From assembly GCA_001898725.1 (NCBI GenBank), contig MKUV01000056.1:1-34532 (forward strand): DNA of 34,532 bases, in the 5' to 3' direction. The stretch is from Caedibacter sp. 37-49 (GTDB lineage Bacteria > Pseudomonadota > Alphaproteobacteria > Caedimonadales > Caedimonadaceae). Each line of letters starts with the position of its first letter. Position 1 is the first letter of the stretch. The position numbers and the translations under genes were made by a program. A model generated the notes under the pieces. That model saw only the letters and a program-made list of their open reading frames with translations. It searched no databases and was not told the origin of the DNA. Below are positions 7,888-15,710 of this stretch, piece by piece.

Positions 7888-8661
7888 TTAGAAAAAGTAT
7901 GACAAGCGCACCACAATAGCATCAGAAGAGGGCTTTACTTTTTTGGAAATAATTTCTGAGCGTGGGTAAGGACGTGGAGGCGTTCCTTTAGCGTCGAGAA
8001 AGCGCATAGTGTTTTTAGCTACTACAATTTTATAAAAATGATGTGTATAATCAACACTTAGAGCTAATCCATTACAAAAGAAATATTCTAATCCAGCTCC
8101 TACCCCTAAACCAACACTAGTCTTCTTAATTTTAAATGTATCATCTAAGGTTTGGTACCTCATTTGATGGGTTTTATGAGACCATTTAGCTATTGAGGGA
8201 CCGCCGAGAATATAAACCATCGTCTTCGGCGTTACTCTGTACCCCAACTTAGCTAAAATATTTATATAATAAGACATTCTGAACTTATGCTTAAAGTACG
8301 TCTCGAATTTAAATGGTGTTCTAGACTCTTTTTTAGCGTTGGAATAATGCCAGCTTATATTAATACCAGTGTAATAATGGTTAAAACTTGTTTTTCCCAA
8401 TTCAAATGCCGGAGAAACTTGTACTTTTTGTTGCGTTTGATCTTGATCTCCAAACTGGATGATACCAAATTTTGTAAGATCGCTTTTTAATTTTGCGTCA
8501 ACATTCAAGTATTCAATCCCGATACCAAAACCTATTCGCCAGTCATTTTGAGGAATATCACATGTTGGCCACTGAAATGTTTGAAGATTATCCCACGTCG
8601 CAGCATAAGAAGATAAGCTAAAAAAGAAAGCACCCAAATAACATACTGACCTTTTCAACAT
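7888..8661 (-). CDS. outer-membrane beta-barrel protein (porin/surface-antigen-like)
   Basis: 257 residues. The N-terminus MLKRSVCYLGAFFFSLSSYA is a signal peptide with probable cleavage at SYA-AT. The mature part alternates short amphipathic strands (WRIGFGIGIEYLNV, YYTGINISWHY, YYINILAKLGYRV, TSVGLGVGAGLEYFF, LALSVDYTHHF) and ends in VVRLSYFF, with the terminal aromatic residue recognised by the Bam complex. It resembles 8-stranded OmpA/porin-family barrels and bacterial surface antigens without clear membership in a named family. GGAGG precedes the ATG by 4 bases. Third gene of the coiled-coil locus, so it may act with the two exported coiled-coil proteins. Confidence 0.8.
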   Translation of the reverse strand: MLKRSVCYLGAFFFSLSSYAATWDNLQTFQWPTCDIPQNDWRIGFGIGIEYLNVDAKLKSDLTKFGIIQFGDQDQTQQKVQVSPAFELGKTSFNHYYTGINISWHYSNAKKESRTPFKFETYFKHKFRMSYYINILAKLGYRVTPKTMVYILGGPSIAKWSHKTHQMRYQTLDDTFKIKKTSVGLGVGAGLEYFFCNGLALSVDYTHHFYKIVVAKNTMRFLDAKGTPPRPYPRSEIISKKVKPSSDAIVVRLSYFF

Positions 8662-8687
8662 TTGCCTCCAAATATATTTTATTTAGT

Positions 8688-8735
8688 AAAAAAATGAAAC
8701 AGGTTCATGATTCCAAAAAAGAATCAGAGCCTGTT
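8688..8735 (-). terminator. intercistronic hairpin with T-tract before the beta-barrel gene
   Basis: On the minus strand AACAGGCTCTGATTC (8735-8721) pairs imperfectly with GAATCATGAACCTGTT (8713-8698) across a TTTTTTG loop, followed by seven T at 8694-8688. This is the form of an intrinsic terminator for the coiled-coil gene, yet it ends only about 27 bases before the next start codon. It may act as an attenuator or protect a processed end. Confidence 0.6.
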
Positions 8736-8736
8736 C

Positions 8737-8765
8737 CTATTAGCATTAATATTTATTAATCTCAA
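8737..8765 (-). promoter_or_regulatory. candidate promoter for the beta-barrel gene
   Basis: Minus-strand TTGAGA (8765-8760), 17-base spacer, TAATAG (8742-8737) preceded by TGC as in extended -10 sites. It lies just after the stop of the coiled-coil gene, and its predicted start falls inside the hairpin at 8698-8735. It would give the barrel gene a separate transcript. Weak statistical weight in AT-rich DNA. Confidence 0.3.
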
Positions 8766-8768
8766 CCT

Positions 8769-9653
8769 TTATTCATCGCCAATGGCTGTTATATTTTTCC
8801 TGTTATTATTAGACTGGGTACTTTTTATCGCTGAATTACCACTAGGAGCGCTTGAAGCACCAGGAACTAATACAGGGGTAACTCCAGTTTTAAAAACATG
8901 GTCTTTCACTGTTGATAATTTTTCTTGGGTCTGTTTCAATTTCTCTTCTGAAGTTTTAAGTTTTTGCTCTAGTTCTGTTGCTTCTATAGTTTTCTTACTT
9001 AACTCTTTACTTTTTGCATCATACTGTTCTCTTGTTTCTGTAAGAGATTTACTCAAAGTTTCTATAACATGCTTACGGTTTTTCAAGTTCTCTAGTAACT
9101 CATGGATTTTTGTGCTATCTTGATCTGATGCTGTTTGCGCTGTAATAAGGTCAGTTGATAATTTTGTGATTTCATCCGTTTTCGTACGTATATCATCGTT
9201 AATTCTTGTCTGTTCCTCTTCCAATTTTTTCTTATCTGCTTGCAATGTTTCGTTTTGTACCCGAAGACTTTCTAAGTTCGAACGTAGAGAGATCAACTCA
9301 CTTTCATTAGCTGTTTTTGAAACATTTAATGCTTCTAACTGTTTATGCAAATCCTCCAACTCTTTCTGATGCTGTTCTGCTTCTTTTCTTCTTTTATTTT
9401 CAGCTTCCCTCGTTAACTCTTCTTGTGCTTTCTGAGCTTGAGCTTGCAAAACCATATCTTGTTTTTTTTGTCTTTCTTGAGCTATTAAATCCTGTTCAAT
9501 AACCCCTTTAGAAAAAGGGGAATAAGGTAGAGCCGCTACCTGCCTCGAAATAGCTGCCTTTGCCTTTGGTGTAACTGGATCATCATTTGATGCTATTAAT
9601 GCGCTTGACATCATTAATCCACATATAATTTTATAAATAGTTTGTTTTTTCAT
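8769..9653 (-). CDS. exported coiled-coil protein, unknown function
   Basis: 294 residues. Signal peptide MKKQTIYKIICGLMMSSALI with likely cleavage near LIA-SN. Residues about 55-250 form a long Glu/Lys/Gln-rich coiled coil with heptad leucines (for example LEDLHKQLEALN, LEEEQTRINDDI, ELEQKLKTSEEKLKQTQEKL). The last 45 residues are non-helical and rich in Ser, Gly, Pro and Asn. No catalytic domain seen. AAGGAG before the ATG lies in the 11-base gap after the preceding gene, so the two are co-transcribed. Periplasmic or secreted; a structural, envelope-spacing or effector role is possible. No named family recognised. Confidence 0.8.
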   Translation of the reverse strand: MKKQTIYKIICGLMMSSALIASNDDPVTPKAKAAISRQVAALPYSPFSKGVIEQDLIAQERQKKQDMVLQAQAQKAQEELTREAENKRRKEAEQHQKELEDLHKQLEALNVSKTANESELISLRSNLESLRVQNETLQADKKKLEEEQTRINDDIRTKTDEITKLSTDLITAQTASDQDSTKIHELLENLKNRKHVIETLSKSLTETREQYDAKSKELSKKTIEATELEQKLKTSEEKLKQTQEKLSTVKDHVFKTGVTPVLVPGASSAPSGNSAIKSTQSNNNRKNITAIGDE

Positions 9654-9664
9654 AATATACTCCT

Positions 9665-10657
9665 TTAATTTTCACGATCTAAAAGTCTTTTGTTTTCCCC
9701 TGTATCCTTAATAAACAAGCTCCTTAGCCATGCCCAGAACCCTGTCTTCCTATTGGAAGTAACTTTCGTAGTTGGGGGAATATCAAGTACTGTCTCTGAT
9801 GACTTATTAAGTTGATCAATTTGAGATTTAAGCCGTTTATTTTCTTCAATTAGCGCTGCACTTGCCTGTTCATTTTTAAAAATCTGAGATTTTAATAAGG
9901 TGTTTTCCTTTGCCAAATCTTCTTTTTCTTGTGTTAGCGTTTGGTTAAGTTCTTCTAATTTCTTTTTACGTCTTCCTAATTGTTCTTCCCAACTTTTATT
10001 CATTGTTTGTAAAACTTTAACTTGTCCAATAAGGGAAATTTCTCTTTCATAAGCTTCCTGCAAAAGTATAAAGTCAGCTAGAATACGTTTACGCAACAAT
10101 ACGACAGATTGGTTAAGGCTAAAAAAGCAATCCTTTAAAACGGGCCATTGTCGTATGGATAATTCTAGAGTTTCTCTAAACTCCGGTAATTCCATTTCGT
10201 GACTATTTATAACAACCTTAATGTCACACCCACTTCGTGTTAAAATATCTAAAAACTTTTCTTCCCCTGACATAATGCTTGCATTTTTATAATCTTCAAA
10301 AAGAGTTGGTAAATTTATCACCCCAGTAAATGCACTTTGCCCTTGAGTTCCCTTCGCTTTTCGAGCGGCATCAGTCACTTGTAAACTAACTAACTCAGGC
10401 CAAAAAGTATTTCCTAGAAGTTCCTCAACTGTTGGTATCTTTATAGGTTGTAATACAGGGACGTCAGGAGTGATTTCACTTACAAGCATATTAGGCGCAT
10501 TTAACGAAGCACTTGCCGCCGCCGGCCTAGATTCTCCATCACCAGCTTCTTCCTGCAAACTCGCTTCACATTTAAAGACATTTGCACCCAAACAGGAAAG
10601 AATTAAGCCCGCCGAAAAGGTATTAAAAAAGGAGGATTTCTTCGTCATATTTTTCAT
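9665..10657 (-). CDS. exported protein with C-terminal coiled coil, unknown function
   Basis: 330 residues. A basic N-terminus and hydrophobic stretch (FFNTFSAGLILSCLGANVF) form a signal peptide, cleaved perhaps at CEA-SL. A globular part of no recognised family spans about 35-205. A coiled coil at about 210-293 (KKLEELNQTLTQEKEDLAKE, LLKSQIFKNEQ, LIEENKRLKSQIDQL) follows. The tail has a Trp/Phe-rich patch GFWAWLRSLFIKD before a basic end. First gene of the locus, with GAGGA ahead of the ATG and a strong -35 box overlapping a palindrome upstream. Its pairing with a second exported coiled-coil protein suggests the two may bind each other. Confidence 0.75.
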   Translation of the reverse strand: MKNMTKKSSFFNTFSAGLILSCLGANVFKCEASLQEEAGDGESRPAAASASLNAPNMLVSEITPDVPVLQPIKIPTVEELLGNTFWPELVSLQVTDAARKAKGTQGQSAFTGVINLPTLFEDYKNASIMSGEEKFLDILTRSGCDIKVVINSHEMELPEFRETLELSIRQWPVLKDCFFSLNQSVVLLRKRILADFILLQEAYEREISLIGQVKVLQTMNKSWEEQLGRRKKKLEELNQTLTQEKEDLAKENTLLKSQIFKNEQASAALIEENKRLKSQIDQLNKSSETVLDIPPTTKVTSNRKTGFWAWLRSLFIKDTGENKRLLDREN

Positions 10658-10712
10658 TTTAATTTTTCCTCATATACACAAATTGTCTTAAATTTTAATC
10701 TTCTTGCTTATG

Positions 10713-10744
10713 TAAATATACTATCATTTAAAGTTGTCAACTTT
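10713..10744 (-). promoter_or_regulatory. promoter of the coiled-coil/beta-barrel locus with operator-like palindrome
   Basis: Minus strand has a perfect -35 TTGACA (10740-10735) and AT-rich -10 candidates TATTTA (16-base spacer, 10718-10713) or TATATT (14-base spacer). The -35 lies within a perfect 7+1+7 palindrome, AAAGTTGTCAACTTT (10730-10744). A dimeric regulator bound there would block RNA polymerase. The -35 is convincing, the -10 less so. Confidence 0.5.
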
Positions 10745-11104
10745 TTTTTCAAAAAAATTACTTTTTTATTAAAATTTGATGATTCTATTTATTCTTTAAG
10801 AAAATCCTTGGCAAATATATTATAAAATTTTAGATAATTTTTAGATAATCATATCTTTTTTTATTTATTATCAATTTATTTAAGGGACTATACTTAAGCA
10901 TATTCAAAGTTATTTAAAAAAATAAGACAAGGTTATGATTTTTAACCTAATTATTTATTACAAAATAAACTACCTGACAATAATTTTTCCGTTTTCTTTG
11001 AGGTCTTTTCTTACCTCGTTCACTTACCAACGAAAAAAGCCGATATCATCTTACAGTTGAAATTTCACTTACATATCAAATTCTCTACTCACTCTCGCTT
11101 CTCT
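10745..11104. other. AT-rich divergent intergenic region, no gene seen
   Basis: About 360 bases between the divergent coiled-coil locus and the small exported peptide gene. It is very AT-rich with homopolymer A and T runs. Translation in all frames gives only short, unrecognisable peptides. A weak GGTTA/TAACC hairpin lies near 10931-10947. I see no tRNA, repeat array or gene remnant; A-tracts could cause intrinsic bending. Confidence 0.6.
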
Positions 11105-11129
11105 TATACTGAAAAATAGAAAAAAGGAG
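11105..11129 (+). promoter_or_regulatory. -10 element and ribosome site for the small exported peptide
   Basis: TATACT (11105-11110) is a 5-of-6 match to the -10 consensus; no good -35 is seen 16-18 bases upstream. GGAG at 11126-11129 sits 7 bases before the ATG at 11137 and fixes that start. Confidence 0.4.
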
Positions 11130-11136
11130 AATTTAA

Positions 11137-11370
11137 ATGAATAAAATCACCATTGTAGCGTTTATCTTTTTATTCTTACATTTTATGATTAAACCTATGG
11201 CACATACTTTCCCGACTTTGGAAACTGCTGAAATAGAACAAGAGAACCCTTCTAAGTCAATGTTTTATGAGGCTGTAGGTACGTTTCAAGAACCTAATTC
11301 TTATGAACCTTTAGACGAATTTATTAATCAATTTGAAGACACAAAAGAACAAGAGCAGAGTTACATTTAA
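11137..11370 (+). CDS. small acidic exported peptide, unknown function
   Basis: 77 residues. MNKITIVAFIFLFLHFMIKP is a signal peptide with likely cleavage at PMA-HT, leaving about 54 residues rich in Glu and Asp with almost no basic residues. No cysteines and no known motif. A strong ribosome site (AAAAAGGAG) supports it as a real gene despite its size. Its stop is directly followed by the GTG start of the DUF72 gene, which suggests translational coupling. No homologue recognised; possibly lineage-specific. Confidence 0.65.
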   Translation: MNKITIVAFIFLFLHFMIKPMAHTFPTLETAEIEQENPSKSMFYEAVGTFQEPNSYEPLDEFINQFEDTKEQEQSYI

Positions 11371-12099
11371 GTGCTTTTGACGAATAATGTTTATATTGGA
11401 TGTTCTGGTTGGTCTTATCAGGAATGGAAGGGAAAATTTTACCCCTTAAACTTATCTTCTAATCATTATTTCGATTTTTATACATCCCAATTTAATACGA
11501 TCGAAGTTAACAGTACTTTTTATCATTATCCTTCTCTTAAAACAGTTAAAAATTGGTATCAGAAGGCACCTTCAAATTTAAAATTTACCTTTAAAGCCAA
11601 TCAAATGATTACCCATACCTTAAAATTTTATGAAGCTCAAGAATGGGTTAAAAGGACTTATGAGCTCTCAACGATTCTAAAAGAAAAGATGGGTTGTTTT
11701 TTATTTCAACTACCACCTAGCTTTACTTTTACGTCCCAAAATCTTGAACATATCTTAACTCATCTAAATCCATTTTTCAAAAATGTTATCGAGTTTAGGC
11801 ACCCAAGTTGGTGGGATCCGGAAGTCTTTAAAGCATGTAAGCTAGCCAACATTACTATTTGCAATACAATTGGTATGAGAATGCCCGAGATTATTATCCC
11901 TCATCAAACAGACTTATATGTACGTTTTCATGGAAACTCAACCTATGAAGCAAACTATGATGACGCCGCTTTATTGGAATGGTCTCAACGAATCAAAGAA
12001 TTAAATGCTAAAGAGATCTGGATATATTTCAACAATACGCGCCTAGGACATGCGCCTTATAATGCGTTAAATTTAAGACGTCATCTTAACTCTTTTTAA
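11371..12099 (+). CDS. DUF72 family protein
   Basis: 242 residues. Begins VYIGCSGWSYQEWKGKFYP, the typical DUF72 N-terminus, and continues with FNTIEVNSTFYHYPS, FKANQMITH, FLFQLPPSF, VIEFRHPSWW and YVRFHGN, all expected in order. The family folds as a TIM barrel; its biochemical role is not firmly established. GTG at 11371 is chosen because it directly abuts the upstream stop and leaves the normal short N-terminus; there is no independent ribosome site. The C-terminal half ends at the usual point (IYFNNTRLGHAPYNAL), so the gene looks complete. Confidence 0.85.
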   Translation: MLLTNNVYIGCSGWSYQEWKGKFYPLNLSSNHYFDFYTSQFNTIEVNSTFYHYPSLKTVKNWYQKAPSNLKFTFKANQMITHTLKFYEAQEWVKRTYELSTILKEKMGCFLFQLPPSFTFTSQNLEHILTHLNPFFKNVIEFRHPSWWDPEVFKACKLANITICNTIGMRMPEIIIPHQTDLYVRFHGNSTYEANYDDAALLEWSQRIKELNAKEIWIYFNNTRLGHAPYNALNLRRHLNSF

Positions 12100-12167
12100 A
12101 TCTTGGTTTTGCGAAGATAAAGTGCTAGGCATTAGGTGCTTTATTAATATCTCTAAAACCATGAGTA

Positions 12168-12800
12168 ATGTTGATGGCTGAGTTATATCCTTTAAAAGTT
12201 CATCGTAAACCCAGAACGCTTCAAGATCATATAGCCCTAAGGATCGTTAGATTTATGCGGTTATTTGCCGATGCTTTCTTTAAAAAAAGATATGGCCATC
12301 GCGCTGTTGTTCTTGAAACAGTTGCGGCAATTCCTGGTATGATTGCCGGAATGTTGAGACACCTAAGATCATTACGACGTATTGAAGATGATCATGGATG
12401 GATTAAAGAACTTTTAGACGAAGCTGAAAATGAAAGAATGCATCTCATGACTTTCATCCATATTGCGCAGCCGAGTACTTTGGAACGATTTCTTATTATT
12501 GCAGCTCAAGGAATTTTTTATACGCTCTATTTAATTATGTATGTTTTCTCTGCTAAAACGGCCCACCGACTCGTTGGTTATTTGGAAGAAGAAGCGGTCA
12601 TTAGTTATACGCAATATCTTGAGGAAATTGAGAAAGGTCGAATTCCGAATAGTGATATCCCTCAAATTGCAAGAGAGTATTGGAATCTTTCACAAGAGGC
12701 TCGGTTAAAAGATTTAATTGTTGTCATTCGAAATGACGAATGCAAACACCGCGATGTTAATCACCAGTTCTCTGATATGTTAATAAATGAATCTAAGTAA
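12168..12800 (+). CDS. aox: alternative oxidase (cyanide-insensitive ubiquinol oxidase)
   Basis: 210 residues, a membrane-bound di-iron ubiquinol oxidase that would reduce O2 to water without pumping protons. All four iron-ligand motifs are present in order: LETVAA (Glu50), NERMH (Glu89, His92), LEEEA (139-143) and DECKHRDVNH (Glu181, His184). The family hallmarks PGMIAGMLRHLRSLRR and VGYLEEEAVISYT are intact, so it should be active. The protein lacks the mitochondrial presequence and the regulatory N-terminal cysteine of plant forms. Start at ATG 12168 or 12174; the ribosome site is weak. Convergent with hldE. Bacterial members are known in some alphaproteobacteria; in a putative intracellular bacterium it would relieve over-reduction or cytochrome oxidase inhibition. 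Confidence 0.93.
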   Translation: MLMAELYPLKVHRKPRTLQDHIALRIVRFMRLFADAFFKKRYGHRAVVLETVAAIPGMIAGMLRHLRSLRRIEDDHGWIKELLDEAENERMHLMTFIHIAQPSTLERFLIIAAQGIFYTLYLIMYVFSAKTAHRLVGYLEEEAVISYTQYLEEIEKGRIPNSDIPQIAREYWNLSQEARLKDLIVVIRNDECKHRDVNHQFSDMLINESK

Positions 12801-12809
12801 GCTATCACT

Positions 12810-14303
12810 TTACGCGACTTTATCTAATTCTTGTTGAGCTTCTTTTATCTTGTGCACTGTTCCTGTTGTGCTTTGTTCTGGAATGAGCTTGACCAATAGA
12901 ACCTCACCACCCCAACTTTGAACCTCACGGGCGCCTACAACTTTATCAATCGTATAGTCGGCCCCTTTAATCAAAACATCTGGACGTAATGTGTGAATTA
13001 AGTTTATCGGCGTATCTTCTTCAAAAATAACAACCATATCAACCATCTCTAAAGAAGAAAGAACGATGGCGCGCGACTCTTGAGATTGAATTGGTCGTTG
13101 TAACCCTTTTAAACGCTGGATTGAGGCATTACTATTTAAACCAACAATCAATTTATCGCATTTGGCTTTTGCTTCTTGTAAAAGCGCTATATGGCCTGGA
13201 TGAAGTAGATCAAAACATCCATTGGTAAATCCAATTTTTAAGCCTTGTCGTTTCCAATGGATAACAGCTTCATTTGCTTCTAAAAGTGTTAAATTCTTTT
13301 CCTGTATATTAAAAGCTTGTTGAGTTTGTAGACATTTTCTCATTTCTTCTAAGGTAACCGTGGCCGTACCAACTTTTGCAACCACGACGCCTGCCGCTAA
13401 ATTCCCAAAGTAAGCGGCCTCTTCTAAGGATGCGCCACTTAGAAATGCCGCTGAAAATGCCGCTATCACCGTATCCCCCGCACCGGATACATCAAATACC
13501 TCAAGCGCTTGGGTTGGAATATGAAAAGGTTCTTTGTTGGCTTGAATTAAGCTCATACCTTGTTCACTGCGGGTGACAAGAATCGCTTTAAAATCATATT
13601 TATGAATTAAATGAGAAGCAGCTTCAACAATTTGCTTATCCGTTGCAACAGGCATTTGAGTTGCTTGAGACAGTTCTCGTAAATTTGGTGTCAGAATTGT
13701 TACACCTTGATAAACACTGTAATCACTGCCTTTGGGATCTATAATGACAGACTTTCCTGCTTGTTTTGCTAAAAACAGCAATTCTCTTAAAAGTGAGGGG
13801 GGTAACATCCCTTTACCATAATCAGAAAAAATGACCCCTTGAATTAAAGGTAACTTCTCTTGAAAGAACTGTTTAACCTTGTCTTGAAGATCTAAAGAAA
13901 GAGAAAATGTTTCTTCCGTATCAGCTCGAAGTATTTGTTGGTTATGTGCTAAATAGCGAATTTTATGGGTTGTAGAACGATGAGCATCCTGAATCAAAAA
14001 ACCATTTGTTTTTGGTAATTCATCAACTAACTTATTTAACTTTGAACCATTATAATCTTGCCCTACTACGCCACAAAAAGAGGTCTCAACACCCAGAGCA
14101 GACAGATTTCTAACAACATTGCCTGCACCTCCTATGGAAATGGTTTTATGGCTGGTATGAAAAACAGGGACGGGCGCTTCAGGAGAGATACGCTCAACAC
14201 GACCATAAATAAAGCTATCAAGCATTAAGTCGCCGAGGCATAATACATGAGTTCCCGTGAAATGACTTAGATATTGATCAAAATTTAAAGAAGAAAACAT
14301 CAT
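12810..14303 (-). CDS. hldE: bifunctional heptose 7-phosphate kinase / heptose 1-phosphate adenylyltransferase HldE
   Basis: 497 residues, full length. Residues 1-320 are a ribokinase-family (PfkB) domain with GGAGNVVRNL at 58-67 and DVSGAGDT at 271-278, containing the catalytic Asp277. Residues 350-497 are a cytidylyltransferase-like domain with GFTNGCFDLLHPGH (358-371) and IPEQSTTGTVHKI near the end. The enzyme phosphorylates D-glycero-beta-D-manno-heptose 7-phosphate and then adenylylates the 1-phosphate, giving ADP-heptose for LPS inner core. Downstream of gmhA with a 6-base gap. Two adjacent ATGs (14303, 14300) follow AAGGG; either could start. Confidence 0.96.
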   Translation of the reverse strand: MMFSSLNFDQYLSHFTGTHVLCLGDLMLDSFIYGRVERISPEAPVPVFHTSHKTISIGGAGNVVRNLSALGVETSFCGVVGQDYNGSKLNKLVDELPKTNGFLIQDAHRSTTHKIRYLAHNQQILRADTEETFSLSLDLQDKVKQFFQEKLPLIQGVIFSDYGKGMLPPSLLRELLFLAKQAGKSVIIDPKGSDYSVYQGVTILTPNLRELSQATQMPVATDKQIVEAASHLIHKYDFKAILVTRSEQGMSLIQANKEPFHIPTQALEVFDVSGAGDTVIAAFSAAFLSGASLEEAAYFGNLAAGVVVAKVGTATVTLEEMRKCLQTQQAFNIQEKNLTLLEANEAVIHWKRQGLKIGFTNGCFDLLHPGHIALLQEAKAKCDKLIVGLNSNASIQRLKGLQRPIQSQESRAIVLSSLEMVDMVVIFEEDTPINLIHTLRPDVLIKGADYTIDKVVGAREVQSWGGEVLLVKLIPEQSTTGTVHKIKEAQQELDKVA

Positions 14304-14309
14304 ATACCC

Positions 14310-14921
14310 TTAAGAGTTAGAAAAAAAATCTTCTACCGCCCCACACAGCATTTGTCCCAACATAATATGCATTTCTTGAATCCGACTTGTTATCGAAGAA
14401 GGAACACAAAGCATTAAATCGACTTTTCCAGGAAGTTCTCCTCCTGTCCCGCCTGTGAAAGCAACTGTTGTAAGGCTTAATTCTTTAGCCTTCTCAAAAG
14501 CCAAAATGACATTTGGGCTTTTGCCTGAAGTTGAAATGCCAATAACAAGGTCTTCAGGTTTAGCAAGAGCTTCAAGCTGCCTTTCAAATAGATGATTAAA
14601 ACCAAAATCATTTCCAATTGCTGTCAAAGCAGATGTATCTGTCGTTAGAGCAAGAGCAGCAAGAGCAGAGCGATTTTTACGATAACGTACTGTTAACTCG
14701 GTTGCTAAATGTTGAGAATCAGCAGCACTTCCACCGTTCCCAAAAAAAATGATTTTTCCGCCTTTTTGTAAAGAATTAAGCGCCATCTCAACGAGAGAAA
14801 CAAATTGACTTTCTAAGCTTTTTTGAGTTTTCTCAGCAACTTTTAAGTGCTCTTTCACTTCAGCTTGAAAAAAAGCGTCCCAAGAAACTTTGTTTGAAGT
14901 TAACGAAGATGTTAAAGCCAT
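14310..14921 (-). CDS. gmhA: sedoheptulose 7-phosphate isomerase GmhA
   Basis: 203 residues, one SIS sugar-isomerase domain. GNGGSAADSQHLATEL (61-76) includes the conserved His71 and Glu75 that bind zinc, STSGKSPNV is the phosphate-binding loop, and RIQEMHIMLGQ near the C-terminus supplies the last active-site residues. It converts sedoheptulose 7-phosphate to D-glycero-D-manno-heptose 7-phosphate, the substrate of HldE encoded just downstream. AGGAG lies 6 bases before the ATG. Confidence 0.95.
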   Translation of the reverse strand: MALTSSLTSNKVSWDAFFQAEVKEHLKVAEKTQKSLESQFVSLVEMALNSLQKGGKIIFFGNGGSAADSQHLATELTVRYRKNRSALAALALTTDTSALTAIGNDFGFNHLFERQLEALAKPEDLVIGISTSGKSPNVILAFEKAKELSLTTVAFTGGTGGELPGKVDLMLCVPSSITSRIQEMHIMLGQMLCGAVEDFFSNS

Positions 14922-14930
14922 GAAAAGCTC

Positions 14931-15629
14931 CTAAAACTCAACTGTAATATCTTTTGCGCCTTCAATCATAACATGAGGAGGTGTTTCAAAACTTAATCTC
15001 TCAGAGGGAAATAGACGTGACTCAGAAAGGGTATAATCCCACTTTTCTAGAGTACAAATCCCTTCACTCATATTCGGATTTTTTAACATTTTCCCTAATG
15101 TCTGTTTTAACTGCATCTTTAGTTGCGACATTAAAGGAGCTCCTTTGCAATCTCCTTTAACAATAATATGTAAAGTAGGGATCATACGAATTAAAGAAGA
15201 AGTGTTTACAAGCTCTCCTTTTAAAACAATCATTGAACTTGTTCCTTGCGCAAGCTGAACAGGCGTAATATTTTCGATTTGTAAGCCTTCTGCCGGACTA
15301 GAAATTGAAAATCCCATTTTTGAAAAGAGCACACCCGCATTTGGCCAATAAGAAATTATTGTATTACGAGCCATTAAACATGTAGCAAGGATCATGAATG
15401 CTCCAACGACCATAAAAAGCCAAGTCGAAGAAAACCGCTTTGAGGCAATCACATTCTCTTTTTCAGAGAAAAAATCTTTTGTAAGGTCAGCTAAAGCCGA
15501 AGTTTCTTCATCCAATTGTTGGTGCCAAGTGTGGCGACAAGCAACACAACGGACAAGTCTTCCTTTTGAGCCAATCTCTCGTGACTCAACCATATAGCGT
15601 TTCTGACAAGAAGGACATGTTAGAATCAT
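14931..15629 (-). CDS. MJ0042-type zinc-ribbon membrane protein
   Basis: 232 residues. An N-terminal zinc ribbon with CPSC (Cys5, Cys8) and CVAC (Cys28, Cys31) matches the MJ0042/zinc_ribbon_5 motif common in alphaproteobacteria. A single transmembrane helix lies at about 69-87, followed by a periplasmic domain of the DUF3426 kind (VQLAQGTSSMIVLKGELVN, then IPTLHIIVKG). Function is not established; such proteins have a cytoplasmic metal-binding head and an exported beta-rich domain. First gene of the unit with gmhA (9-base gap) and hldE. Confidence 0.8.
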   Translation of the reverse strand: MILTCPSCQKRYMVESREIGSKGRLVRCVACRHTWHQQLDEETSALADLTKDFFSEKENVIASKRFSSTWLFMVVGAFMILATCLMARNTIISYWPNAGVLFSKMGFSISSPAEGLQIENITPVQLAQGTSSMIVLKGELVNTSSLIRMIPTLHIIVKGDCKGAPLMSQLKMQLKQTLGKMLKNPNMSEGICTLEKWDYTLSESRLFPSERLSFETPPHVMIEGAKDITVEF

Positions 15630-15710
15630 CTTACTAGAAAACTCCCTTCATTTTCTTTAGATTTATAAGAATTTTTATTAAGAAAGGCAAGTTTTATGTC
15701 CTATGCTCTA

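Noticed and set aside
8707-9123. Plus-strand frame of 138 codons with hydrophobic stretches
   Set aside because: It is antisense to the coiled-coil gene; Glu/Lys-rich coiled-coil codons read backwards give hydrophobic and Ser/Phe-rich peptides. No ribosome site.
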